A DNA stretch of 6,087 nucleotides, from contig JAFROA010000053.1 of NCBI GenBank assembly GCA_017429885.1, positions 1-6,087 of the forward strand, in the 5' to 3' direction. Position numbers and translations under genes: made by a program. The DNA comes from Bacteroidales bacterium. Lineage in GTDB: Bacteria; Bacteroidota; Bacteroidia; Bacteroidales; UBA932. This document shows, piece by piece, positions 1 to 5,978 of this stretch (position 1 is the first letter of the stretch; every line of letters starts with the position of its first letter). The notes below the pieces were generated by a model, which did no database searches, had not been told where the DNA came from, and was given only the letters and a program-made list of their open reading frames with translations.

Positions 1-399
1 GACAAGATTCTTGTCGTAAAGGGCTTTCTCCCGGTCATAGTTAGTCTGGGCCTGCTTCAGGTTGATCTCAGCCAGACGAACTCTGGACTGGGCGGAACTC
101 AACGAGCTCATCTCGGGGATCACCTTGACCTTGGCTATGATCTCTCCCTCGGCTACATTCTCTCCCGCCTCTTTGTAAAGCTCGGAGATGATGCCGCTGA
201 TCTGAGGCTTGATGTTAACCTCGTCCCTGGGGATGATCTTGCCGGTCACAACCGACGTTTTGTGGATGTCCTTCATTGAGGCCTCAAGGTGCTCGTATTT
301 GATTTCCTTGGGACGGGAATTCCTCCAGAGGGCCACGAAGGTGCCCACGAACACAATGGCGACCAGCGCCAGGATGATGTACTTAAGGTTCTTTCTCAT
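1..399 (-). CDS. HlyD/MacA-type periplasmic adaptor (membrane fusion protein), N-terminal part, cut by the window edge
   Basis: The frame stays open for 133 codons from an ATG at 399 down to base 1, where the window ends, so the C-terminal part is missing. Residues 1-5 are basic (MRKNL) and residues 6-25 form one hydrophobic segment, an N-terminal inner-membrane anchor or uncleaved signal. Residues about 57-92 read as the first half of a barrel-sandwich (lipoyl-like) domain: IIPRDEVNIKPQISG, then ELYKEAGENVAEGEIIAKV, a pattern typical of HlyD/MacA/AcrA adaptors. From about residue 98 the chain becomes Q/A/E/K-rich and helical (SAQSRVRLAEINLKQAQ), the start of the alpha-helical hairpin. The start has an A-rich leader with AAAAGAAAAAAGAT just before the ATG. 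It is the last visible gene of the ABC operon and should link the permeases to an outer-membrane factor. The adaptor family is clear; the transported substrate is not known. Confidence 0.9.
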   Translation of the reverse strand, partial: MRKNLKYIILALVAIVFVGTFVALWRNSRPKEIKYEHLEASMKDIHKTSVVTGKIIPRDEVNIKPQISGIISELYKEAGENVAEGEIIAKVKVIPEMSSLSSAQSRVRLAEINLKQAQTNYDREKALYDKNLV

Positions 400-424
400 A
401 TCTTTTTTCTTTTGTTTCTCTTAG

Positions 425-445
425 ATCCTTCGCTTCGCTCAGGAT
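425..445 (-). repeat. Short hairpin-forming repeat-like element between permease B and the adaptor gene
   Basis: On the minus strand the arms ATCCT (445-441) and AGGAT (429-425) enclose GA-GCGAAGC-GA. The centre GCGAAGC (438-432) is the sequence known to form an unusually stable mini-hairpin with a GAA loop. The two GA steps face each other as tandem G.A mismatches, so the whole 21 nt can fold into one continuous stem. I recall very similar GTCATCCTGAGCGAAGCG-type sequences scattered between genes in many bacterial genomes, which suggests a REP-like element, but copy number cannot be seen from this window. It fills most of the 53-nt gap in the operon and starts 7 nt after the permease stop. 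Confidence 0.6.
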
Positions 446-452
446 GACAAGG

Positions 453-1703
453 TCATTCATCTCGCATCGCATCGACGGGCTTGATATTCATGGCCCGAAG
501 GGCGGGGGCGAGGCCGGCTAAAACGCCTAACGCGACCAACATCAAAAGTACCGCTATTCCAGTCCAGAAGCCAATCTGGAAGGATATCCCCGAACTGAAA
601 TCTGGTAGGTTGGAAACCACATTTCCGGCTCCCCACAATATAAACACCGAGAATAAGATGCCGAACATTCCAGCCAGAATCGTCAGGCCTATGCTCTCCG
701 TTATGATCTGCCCGAGAATCATTTTCGGCGTGGCGCCGATGGCCCTGCGGATACCGATTTCTGTTGTACGCTCTTTGACGGTGACCATCATGATATTGGA
801 CACTCCGATGGCTCCAGCCAGGAGGGTTCCAAGGCCGACCAGGATCACGAGGATGTTCACCCCCTTGAAAAGATTGTCGACTATCTTGAATATTTTCCTC
901 GTATCCAGCATCATTATGGCGGCCTTGTCGTCCGGGGCTATTGAGTGACGTCTGGACAGGAGACCTCGCACCTTTTCCTGAGCGACCTCTGAATCAGCTC
1001 CGGGCTTAACAGTCATGCAAAGAATGTCGAATTTGCCTCCCTTATTATTAATCCTGTCGAGGATCTGGTAAGGAATCACGACACTCTGGTCGGGGCTTCC
1101 GTTAATATTAATTCCTCCGTTACGGCCATCGACACCGACCACCTGGAATTGGGAGCCCATGAACTGTATGTACTTGCCGGTAGGATCATCCCCCTCTGGG
1201 AACAAGTTGGACCACACACGTTTACCAATCACGCAAACCTTTCTTTCCTGGGTGCAGTCAACCTCGTTGATCCAGCGACCGAATAGAGGCTGAGGCGATT
1301 CAACCCCGACATATTCGTAAGTCAAGCCTTTGATGATGCCGTTGTAGGACTTGTCGGAATAGGTGATCTGTCCGCCCCATGTGGCATCCATCATGGTGAC
1401 GATGTCTGCCTCCGGAACGAGGGTCTTGATGACCTCGATGTCTGTCTTGTCAAGACTCCAGTAACGATCCCGCTTGAAACCGCCGTAAGGTTTTGTAGTT
1501 CTGCTGCTTCCAATGATGATGGCATCGGAGGTGAAGCCGGCGAAATTCTGGTTGAGAATCGCTTTGAGACCATTGCCGCCACCGAGCATGATGAGCAGCA
1601 TGAAAATACCCCAGAATATTCCGAAACCTGTCAGGAGAGTCCTGCTGCGATTGCGGGAGAGGGTGTCGATTATCTCCTTATATCTATCGATGTCGAATCT
1701 CAT
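453..1703 (-). CDS. MacB/FtsX-type ABC transporter permease (permease B)
   Basis: This 416-residue protein has the MacB-like plan. A short cytoplasmic N-terminus (residues 1-22) is followed by TM1 (about 24-46, rich in G/I/L/M), a large periplasmic MacB_PCD-type domain (about 47-278), and three C-terminal helices (about 280-302, 333-358 and 379-403) that form the FtsX domain. Between TM2 and TM3 is the family signature VKERTTEIGIRRAIGATP (309-326), the cytoplasmic segment that contacts the ATPase. The C-terminus IKPVDAMRDE is also typical. It lacks its own nucleotide-binding domain, unlike E. coli MacB, so it depends on the separate ATPase in this operon. The ATG at 1703 is supported by AGGAGG five nt upstream, overlapping the stop of permease A, which suggests translational coupling. 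It probably pairs with permease A as a heterodimer (inference). The substrate is unknown. Confidence 0.95.
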   Translation of the reverse strand: MRFDIDRYKEIIDTLSRNRSRTLLTGFGIFWGIFMLLIMLGGGNGLKAILNQNFAGFTSDAIIIGSSRTTKPYGGFKRDRYWSLDKTDIEVIKTLVPEADIVTMMDATWGGQITYSDKSYNGIIKGLTYEYVGVESPQPLFGRWINEVDCTQERKVCVIGKRVWSNLFPEGDDPTGKYIQFMGSQFQVVGVDGRNGGININGSPDQSVVIPYQILDRINNKGGKFDILCMTVKPGADSEVAQEKVRGLLSRRHSIAPDDKAAIMMLDTRKIFKIVDNLFKGVNILVILVGLGTLLAGAIGVSNIMMVTVKERTTEIGIRRAIGATPKMILGQIITESIGLTILAGMFGILFSVFILWGAGNVVSNLPDFSSGISFQIGFWTGIAVLLMLVALGVLAGLAPALRAMNIKPVDAMRDE

Positions 1704-1708
1704 GGCTC

Positions 1709-1714
1709 CCTCCT
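1709..1714 (-). promoter_or_regulatory. Strong Shine-Dalgarno of permease B overlapping the stop of permease A
   Basis: On the minus strand AGGAGG (1714-1709) lies 5 nt before the ATG at 1703 and shares its AG with the TAG stop of permease A (1715-1713). A consensus Shine-Dalgarno is less common in Bacteroidota than A-rich leaders, and here it fixes the start and points to coupled translation of the two permeases. Confidence 0.75.
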
Positions 1715-2975
1715 ATTTTTCCGCTCTCAAAGCTTCAATCGGGCGAACCCTAGCGCCCTTCCAGGCCGGGATGATCCCGGCTATCGTTCCTGCGACTATC
1801 AGGAGCAGCGTGGCTTCCAGCGCCACGTCGAACCCGACACCGATGTTCTTGAATATGTACAGCTGGGTGATGCCGATGTCCATCGGATGTGAGCCGATGG
1901 TCTTGTCTAACAGGAAGTCGGCGGCCATGCCTATAACCATGCCGATGTACCCGAAGAAAGCCGTGATCACCACACTCTCCACAACTATCAACTTCATGAT
2001 GGACATTGGCTTAGCCCCGAGGGCCTTGCGGATGCCGAACTCATGGATTCTTTCCTTCACCGTGATCAGCATGATATTGGAGACTCCTACTATACCGCTC
2101 AAAAGCGTCAGGAAACCGAGTATCCATAGAGCCAGCCTCATAATCCGGATCGCCTTGCCCATCTCCTGGTTGGAGAGATAATAGTTCCTCATGTAAGTGG
2201 TGCGGGTGTCTTCTGGATCGAAGCCATGGAAGTTGTTGATTGATCGTTTGTAAAGCGATTCGAAAGCGTCATTGGCCTCCTTGGTCTCAAGGTCATGGAA
2301 CTCAAGTGTGACCCTGCTTAGCCAGGCCCCGTCAGTACGCATTGTCTTGGCTGTGGTGTAAGGAATATAGGACTGATGGCCCCAGGACTGTTCCTCCGCC
2401 TCATTGATTCCTATCACTTTGAAAGGAATATTCCCGACATTTATATGACGACCTAGAAGCTTCGAATAGTCATTGTCGTCCCCAAGCAGCTGGGTGGCGG
2501 CGTCCTCGTCAATGACTATGTGCTTGCTCTCGTCTTTCAGGTCTTTCTTGTTTATAAAACGGCCTTGAACCATCTTTATATTCCAGATGTCCTTCAAAAG
2601 GGGATCGACTCCATAAACCTCAGACGAAAGAGCCTCACGGCCAAAACTGAGCGTGTCCGAGAACTCAAGGTTGCCGGACGCCCTGTCAATCTTCTCGCTA
2701 ACTTGCTCTGAGAACGCCAAGTCCCTGTCGTCCATACGAAGCCATGTCCCTTCTTTGATGCCATTATACGGTTTGCTCGAGAAACCTGGATAGACCGCTA
2801 TGATGTTTTGGACCTCGTCCATGGCATTGTTCATCAAGGCGTTCATCAGGCCGTTGCCGGTACCGATCAACACAATGATGATCACAATGCCCCAACTGAC
2901 AGCCATGCCGGTCAGGGTCGTGCGCAGCTTGTTCTGCCGCAGGGTACTCCATATTTCCAAGAAAAGATCCCGCAT
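1713..2975 (-). CDS. MacB/FtsX-type ABC transporter permease (permease A)
   Basis: This 420-residue protein has the same architecture as its neighbour but a clearly different sequence. It has a cytoplasmic N-terminus with a basic RQNKLRTTLTG stretch (13-23), TM1 (about 22-43), a periplasmic MacB_PCD-type domain (about 45-278), and TM2-TM4 (about 280-304, 327-355 and 384-408). The coupling segment is VKERIHEFGIRKALGAKP (306-323), and the protein ends in RPIEALRAEK, a common ending of this family. It has no ATPase domain. The start ATG at 2975 is preceded by AAGGAAG (2984-2978), and only 9 nt separate it from the ATPase stop. The two permeases share the TM1 and FtsX patterns, while the periplasmic domains differ strongly, as expected for a duplicated pair that specialised into a heterodimeric pump (inference). 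MacAB-like systems of this layout export peptides, lipids, lipoproteins or drugs; nothing here selects among these. Confidence 0.95.
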   Translation of the reverse strand: MRDLFLEIWSTLRQNKLRTTLTGMAVSWGIVIIIVLIGTGNGLMNALMNNAMDEVQNIIAVYPGFSSKPYNGIKEGTWLRMDDRDLAFSEQVSEKIDRASGNLEFSDTLSFGREALSSEVYGVDPLLKDIWNIKMVQGRFINKKDLKDESKHIVIDEDAATQLLGDDNDYSKLLGRHINVGNIPFKVIGINEAEEQSWGHQSYIPYTTAKTMRTDGAWLSRVTLEFHDLETKEANDAFESLYKRSINNFHGFDPEDTRTTYMRNYYLSNQEMGKAIRIMRLALWILGFLTLLSGIVGVSNIMLITVKERIHEFGIRKALGAKPMSIMKLIVVESVVITAFFGYIGMVIGMAADFLLDKTIGSHPMDIGITQLYIFKNIGVGFDVALEATLLLIVAGTIAGIIPAWKGARVRPIEALRAEK

Positions 2976-2977
2976 CG

Positions 2978-2984
2978 CTTCCTT
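2978..2984 (-). promoter_or_regulatory. Ribosome binding site of permease A, adjoining the ATPase stop
   Basis: AAGGAAG on the minus strand (2984-2978) directly follows the TAA stop of the ATPase gene (2987-2985) and leaves 2 nt before the ATG at 2975. The 9-nt gap equals the one before permease B, so the first three genes form a tightly coupled unit. Confidence 0.6.
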
Positions 2985-3707
2985 TTATTTGAGAGGACCA
3001 TCGGAACCGAACCGCACAGAATCGTGAGCGCGGTTCTCCTCGATCTGACCGATGACTCCGTCCTTGATGTGGATGATCTTATTCGTGTAGTTGGCGACTC
3101 CGCTCTCGTGTGTGACTACAATGATCGTAAGTTTCTCTTTCTCATTTAGTTCCTTGAGAAGATCCATAATCTCGACAGAAGTCTTGGAATCAAGAGCGCC
3201 GGTTGGCTCGTCAGCAAGGATTATGTCTGGTTTTGTAACAAGCGCCCTGGCGATAGCCACTCTTTGCTTCTGGCCGCCCGACATCTCGTTGGGATAATGC
3301 CCCGCCCAATCCTTAAGTCCCAGACGCTCAATATATTCCATGGCCATTTCGTGGCGTTTGTGACGACTCACGCCTTGATAGAACAATGGCAGCTCCACAT
3401 TCTCGACAGCGGTCTTGAAACCAATAAGATTGTAGGATTGGAATATGAAACCGATCATCTTGTTGCGGTATTCGGCAGCCTTGGATTCTGTCAAGTCCCA
3501 GATCAGCTTCCCGTTGATCCTGTACTCCCCGGAATCGTAATTGTCCAGGATCCCGAGGATATTCAAAAGGGTGGACTTCCCGGATCCCGAGGCTCCCATG
3601 ATGGACACGAACTCTCCGCGCTCGATCCCGAGGTTGATACCTTTCAAAACATGCAGCGGCTGCGCCCCGAAATATGTCTTGTTGACATCCTTAAGCTCAA
3701 TCAGCAT
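2985..3707 (-). CDS. ABC transporter ATP-binding protein, MacB/LolD-like
   Basis: This 240-residue cytoplasmic ATPase powers the two downstream permeases. All nucleotide-binding motifs are present and intact: Walker A GASGSGKST (38-46, Lys44), the Q-loop glutamine in FIFQSYNL (Gln90), signature MSGGQ (142-146), Walker B IILADEPTG with the catalytic Glu167, D-loop ALD (171-173) and the H-loop His200 in VVTHES. The length and the FIFQSYNLI and ALVTKPDIILADEPTGALDS wording place it in the MacB/LolD/FtsE branch, which serves mechanotransmission-type FtsX permeases. The last 20 or so residues after IKDGVI form a polar tail (QIEENRAHDS) of no obvious function. It is the first gene of the operon, with its own promoter and a palindrome in the leader. 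In front of the ATG at 3707 only a weak AGGG is seen, within an A/T-rich leader. Confidence 0.96.
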   Translation of the reverse strand: MLIELKDVNKTYFGAQPLHVLKGINLGIERGEFVSIMGASGSGKSTLLNILGILDNYDSGEYRINGKLIWDLTESKAAEYRNKMIGFIFQSYNLIGFKTAVENVELPLFYQGVSRHKRHEMAMEYIERLGLKDWAGHYPNEMSGGQKQRVAIARALVTKPDIILADEPTGALDSKTSVEIMDLLKELNEKEKLTIIVVTHESGVANYTNKIIHIKDGVIGQIEENRAHDSVRFGSDGPLK

Positions 3708-3729
3708 ACCCTATTTCTTATTTATATTT

Positions 3730-3751
3730 GTGTATTAGTTTGCTAATACAC
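3730..3751. promoter_or_regulatory. Perfect palindrome at the transcription start of the ABC operon, candidate operator
   Basis: GTGTATTAG (3730-3738) and CTAATACAC (3743-3751) are perfect inverted copies of 9 bp around a 4-nt TTTG centre. The palindrome begins 2 bp downstream of the -7 box of the ABC operon, so it would cover the start site and first transcribed bases. The outer half-sites GTGTA and TACAC resemble, from memory, sites of YtrA-type GntR repressors, which often control ABC transporter operons. The RNA could also fold as a leader hairpin. No regulator gene is visible in the window. Confidence 0.6.
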
Positions 3752-3753
3752 TG

Positions 3754-3783
3754 CAAAGGTACAAATGTTTTTTTTATTAGCAA
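3754..3783 (-). promoter_or_regulatory. Bacteroides-type promoter of the ABC efflux operon
   Basis: On the minus strand TACCTTTG (3761-3754) matches the Bacteroidota -7 consensus TAnnTTTG exactly. TTG (3783-3781) stands 19 bp upstream, which fits the -33 element. Transcription would start near 3748-3751 and give a leader of about 40 nt before the ATPase ATG. The promoter lies downstream of the lipoprotein terminator, so the ABC operon is an independent unit. Confidence 0.75.
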
Positions 3784-3814
3784 GTTTTCCTGTGAAAAAA
3801 TCGTACCAGATCAC

Positions 3815-3844
3815 AAAAAAAAACGCGGCCTCGCTTTGGCCGCG
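3815..3844 (-). terminator. Intrinsic terminator of the lipoprotein transcript
   Basis: On the minus strand CGCGGCC (3844-3838), a 7-nt loop AAAGCGA and GGCCGCG (3830-3824) form a perfect GC-only stem, followed directly by nine T (3823-3815). It lies 47 nt after the lipoprotein stop and upstream of the ABC operon promoter, so it separates the two units. Only the minus orientation carries a T-tract of this length right after the stem. Confidence 0.9.
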
Positions 3845-3845
3845 C

Positions 3846-3886
3846 TATAATATTGAGTCTCTCACAGTTATTAACTCATTATTATA
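3846..3886 (-). repeat. Imperfect A/T-rich inverted repeat in the 3' untranslated region of the lipoprotein gene
   Basis: TATAATATTGAG (3846-3857) and CTCATTATTATA (3875-3886) pair at 11 of 12 positions around a 17-nt loop. It sits between the lipoprotein stop and the terminator and could be a second hairpin in the 3' untranslated region. A/T-rich sequence yields such matches easily, so its significance is uncertain. Confidence 0.3.
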
Positions 3887-3890
3887 CGGC

Positions 3891-4520
3891 TTAATAATAC
3901 CCGTCATGAGGGGTCTTGCCAGCGAACAAAATGGCGATCTCAGTCCCATCGTTCATGAGTATACGAATGTCAATCCTGGCATCGTCATTCAAGGTATAAT
4001 GGTCTGATTGATAAGAAGAGAACTTATATGAGTTTATTTTCACATCCGAGACAATTTCGCAACCTCCCTCGTATTTGCCTTGATTCATCGGTATCCGCAA
4101 ATAATCTCCATAACCTAAAGAAGACATCCTGATCACAATCACGTCGATATACTGCCCTGGAGCAGTGTATTCCGTCCCTTTGTGTCTGAACCCTTCAATG
4201 CTGATTATCTCTGGAACATCGTCCCAATTGGGACCCTCCGTGAAAGCTTCCGAATAGAAATGGCATCGGTGTGAGGATCCTATTTTCGGATCAGCTACCG
4301 CGCCTCCGACAAAAACAGAACCTATCGGAAGGGCCTGAACGGCTCCGACCGCCACCTTGTTTCTGGTATGTACCTCAGTACCGTCCTCATTAATAACGAC
4401 AAGTTCTTGATTGAGGAAACCCTCATCATCGTCTGGCCACGCGTAATTAACAGAATCATCGCAAGAAGCGAATCCGACAGCGAGGACCAATGCTGAAATG
4501 AAGTAAAACAACCGTCTCAT
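3891..4520 (-). CDS. Lipoprotein of unknown function
   Basis: This 209-residue protein carries a lipoprotein signal: basic MRR, a hydrophobic core at residues 4-18 and lipobox GFASC with Cys20 as the lipidated residue. Asp21 and Asp22 follow the cysteine, and the segment to about residue 34 is acidic (WPDDDEG). In Bacteroidota acidic residues directly after the cysteine are associated with outer-membrane or surface export. The mature part looks like a beta-rich globular domain of about 170 residues, without helices, further membrane segments or catalytic motifs that I recognise. Two cysteines (about 86 and 154) remain after the lipid cysteine. I cannot assign a family; the size and style recall small Bacteroidales lipoproteins such as NigD-like proteins, but no diagnostic motif supports that. 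No clear ribosome binding site precedes the ATG at 4520, which is usual in this phylum. It lies 86 nt after the phosphatase stop with no clear terminator between, so co-transcription is possible. It ends in a strong terminator of its own. Confidence 0.85.
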   Translation of the reverse strand: MRRLFYFISALVLAVGFASCDDSVNYAWPDDDEGFLNQELVVINEDGTEVHTRNKVAVGAVQALPIGSVFVGGAVADPKIGSSHRCHFYSEAFTEGPNWDDVPEIISIEGFRHKGTEYTAPGQYIDVIVIRMSSLGYGDYLRIPMNQGKYEGGCEIVSDVKINSYKFSSYQSDHYTLNDDARIDIRILMNDGTEIAILFAGKTPHDGYY

Positions 4521-4606
4521 TTGATAAACGTATTAATGTCTCTACTTACTAAATCCCTATTTTTGAAAACCTTGCGCGCAAAATAATAGTTTTTTAGAAG
4601 AAAACC

Positions 4607-5899
4607 TTATCTCAAGTAGCCTTTGATGTTGTCTTTGACGGTTTGCCAACTATAGTAGGGGCCTTCGACAGGGTCAAGGCCGCGAAGAAGGGTCTCTTTC
4701 TCATTGTGCAGGAATTTGACCAAGACGTCGCCTTTCTTGTTTTTGTAGAAAACCATCTGGATATTGACAGCGAAGGGGACATTCCAAGGGCCGAACCACT
4801 GACGGCGGGCTTGATCCGCGGTGAGGTGGTCTCCGACCCCCTCAAAACCAAGATAAGAGCAAAGGGCGAGGGCGTCGTAGTCGTGACCATAACGGAGGTC
4901 AGCGGCTACAGTTCCGCTGGAGAGAGCCTCATCAGCCCTGGTAACTATATCATTGACAAGAGGTTCCGCTATGGGCATCCTTAATGCTCCAGCCTCGACG
5001 GAATTGCACTGTCCGAGATAAAGGTTGAGGTTGGTCAACTCAAACCATTTGTAGACCGCATCAAAGGGAAGGAAGCGAAGGATCGGCTTCACCTCGAAAG
5101 CGTCTGTGACAACTCCTGCCTCGAAGATATACTTCTCCAATGTCACGACATCCTTGACATGCTTCATGGCGGCCGCCGGATTAGTGAAAAGACGATTCAT
5201 GACCTGAGCGGTGTCCGGGACATATTCGGCGTCAATGGCACTGGTGGTTTTGTTCACTATCTTCCAAATCTTATCTGTGGGGCCAGTGGCCATATACTTT
5301 TGATAGGTCTCGCCGCAGTCCCAGCGTATGTCGAAGTCAGGATTGATGGCCTTTAGGCGGCTCGTGGCCGCTGTCATGCTCACAATGCACCTTGGAACGG
5401 TGCTGGAAATGGCCCTGATTGTTGTTCCTTTACGGTTGAATACTTTCTTATACCGATGGTACATCCTGTCGGCTAACAAGGCATGTTCGTCGGCGACCAC
5501 TCTTGTCAAACGGCCATCCATCCCATTATGAATCTGGTTGACAACTAGCACTTCCTGGAGCAGGGAATCGCCGGAAGCTGTTAAAAGGTCGTCCTTTTTG
5601 GCTGCCTTAAGTATTTTGATAAGTGACTCATATTGAGAACCACCCCAATTGGACCGGGATCCATGGCGTCCGTAATGGCTGATGTAATATGGCTTGTAGC
5701 CTTTCGGGGCCGGAGTGTCATGAATCGGACCGAATTCGTAGCGGTTGGTGTTGCACCCGGCGCGGGTTATGTCCTCGTGGAGCAACCGGACAAACTCCGG
5801 ATTCTGATACTGTTGTTTCCGGTTTTGAGAGTTTGCGCTAATCGAAAATAAAAGGGCGGAAGTAACCGCGATCGTGAATAAACTTTTGAAGAATTTCAT
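4607..5899 (-). CDS. Secreted histidine-type phosphatase (histidine acid phosphatase, branch 2)
   Basis: This 430-residue protein starts with a signal peptide: MKFFK, a hydrophobic core at residues 6-20, and likely cleavage around SANSQ (21-25). No lipobox cysteine is seen, so it should be periplasmic or secreted. The catalytic motif is HYGRHGSRSNW, with Arg78, His79 (the residue phosphorylated in this family), Gly80 and Arg82. A second conserved block, TTIRAISSTVPRCIVSM (159-175), should supply the third active-site arginine (Arg162). Near the C-terminus RYGHDYDAL gives His339 and Asp340, the HD pair of histidine acid phosphatases, with Asp as likely proton donor. MINPP-type phytases usually have HAE instead. 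The length fits the family. Likely substrates are phosphate esters, possibly inositol phosphates, but the sequence does not settle this. The gene is transcribed divergently from queH across a short gap. A weak AAGGAT (5915-5910) precedes the ATG at 5899. Confidence 0.92.
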   Translation of the reverse strand: MKFFKSLFTIAVTSALLFSISANSQNRKQQYQNPEFVRLLHEDITRAGCNTNRYEFGPIHDTPAPKGYKPYYISHYGRHGSRSNWGGSQYESLIKILKAAKKDDLLTASGDSLLQEVLVVNQIHNGMDGRLTRVVADEHALLADRMYHRYKKVFNRKGTTIRAISSTVPRCIVSMTAATSRLKAINPDFDIRWDCGETYQKYMATGPTDKIWKIVNKTTSAIDAEYVPDTAQVMNRLFTNPAAAMKHVKDVVTLEKYIFEAGVVTDAFEVKPILRFLPFDAVYKWFELTNLNLYLGQCNSVEAGALRMPIAEPLVNDIVTRADEALSSGTVAADLRYGHDYDALALCSYLGFEGVGDHLTADQARRQWFGPWNVPFAVNIQMVFYKNKKGDVLVKFLHNEKETLLRGLDPVEGPYYSWQTVKDNIKGYLR

Positions 5900-5920
5900 G
5901 TTGACTTAATCCTTGATTCA

Positions 5921-5928
5921 CAAAAATA
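5921..5928 (-). promoter_or_regulatory. Candidate -7 box of the phosphatase promoter
   Basis: On the minus strand TATTTTTG (5928-5921) fits TAnnTTTG and lies 21 nt before the ATG at 5899. No TTG is found 19-21 bp further upstream, so the -33 half is missing or diverged. The box is flanked by a short inverted repeat, TTCAC (5917-5921) and GTGAA (5929-5933), which might be an operator or chance. The short leader would be about 15 nt. Confidence 0.4.
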
Positions 5929-5978
5929 GTGAAAATTTGATATTTTAGTGGCGCGTTTTCGATGCATTCATGTTAATT

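Noticed and set aside
481..948. A 155-codon open frame on the plus strand opposite permease B
   Set aside because: It is the antisense shadow of the FtsX domain, with no recognisable protein features.
1513..2181. A 222-codon open frame on the plus strand across the junction of the two permease genes
   Set aside because: It is antisense to two well-supported genes and its translation shows only the low-complexity M/S/P/R pattern typical of reversed membrane-protein codons.
1..3707. Naming the operon macAB or calling it a macrolide-resistance pump
   Set aside because: The plan is MacAB-like, but the ATPase is separate, there are two permeases, and nothing indicates a macrolide substrate.
3264..3746. 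A 160-codon open frame on the plus strand opposite the ATPase gene
   Set aside because: It is antisense to a complete ATPase with all motifs and extends through the promoter of that gene; no domain or ribosome binding site supports it.
3765..4007. An 80-codon open frame on the plus strand in the gap and over the lipoprotein C-terminus
   Set aside because: It reads through the terminator stem and into the lipoprotein gene in antisense; the start follows a poly-T context with no ribosome binding site.
4572..4581. Perfect palindrome TTGCGCGCAA between the phosphatase and lipoprotein genes
   Set aside because: It is only 10 bp, has no T-tract for termination, and is not aligned with any consensus promoter, so I do not call it an operator.
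4582..4596. Possible lipoprotein promoter TTATTTTG near 4583-4576
   Set aside because: It misses the TA of the -7 consensus by one base and no TTG stands 19-21 bp upstream, so it was not annotated.
4565..4608. Direct repeat GAAAACCTT at 4565-4573 and 4600-4608
   Set aside because: Nine bases in an A/T-rich gap 35 bp apart is compatible with chance, and no other feature of a target duplication is present.
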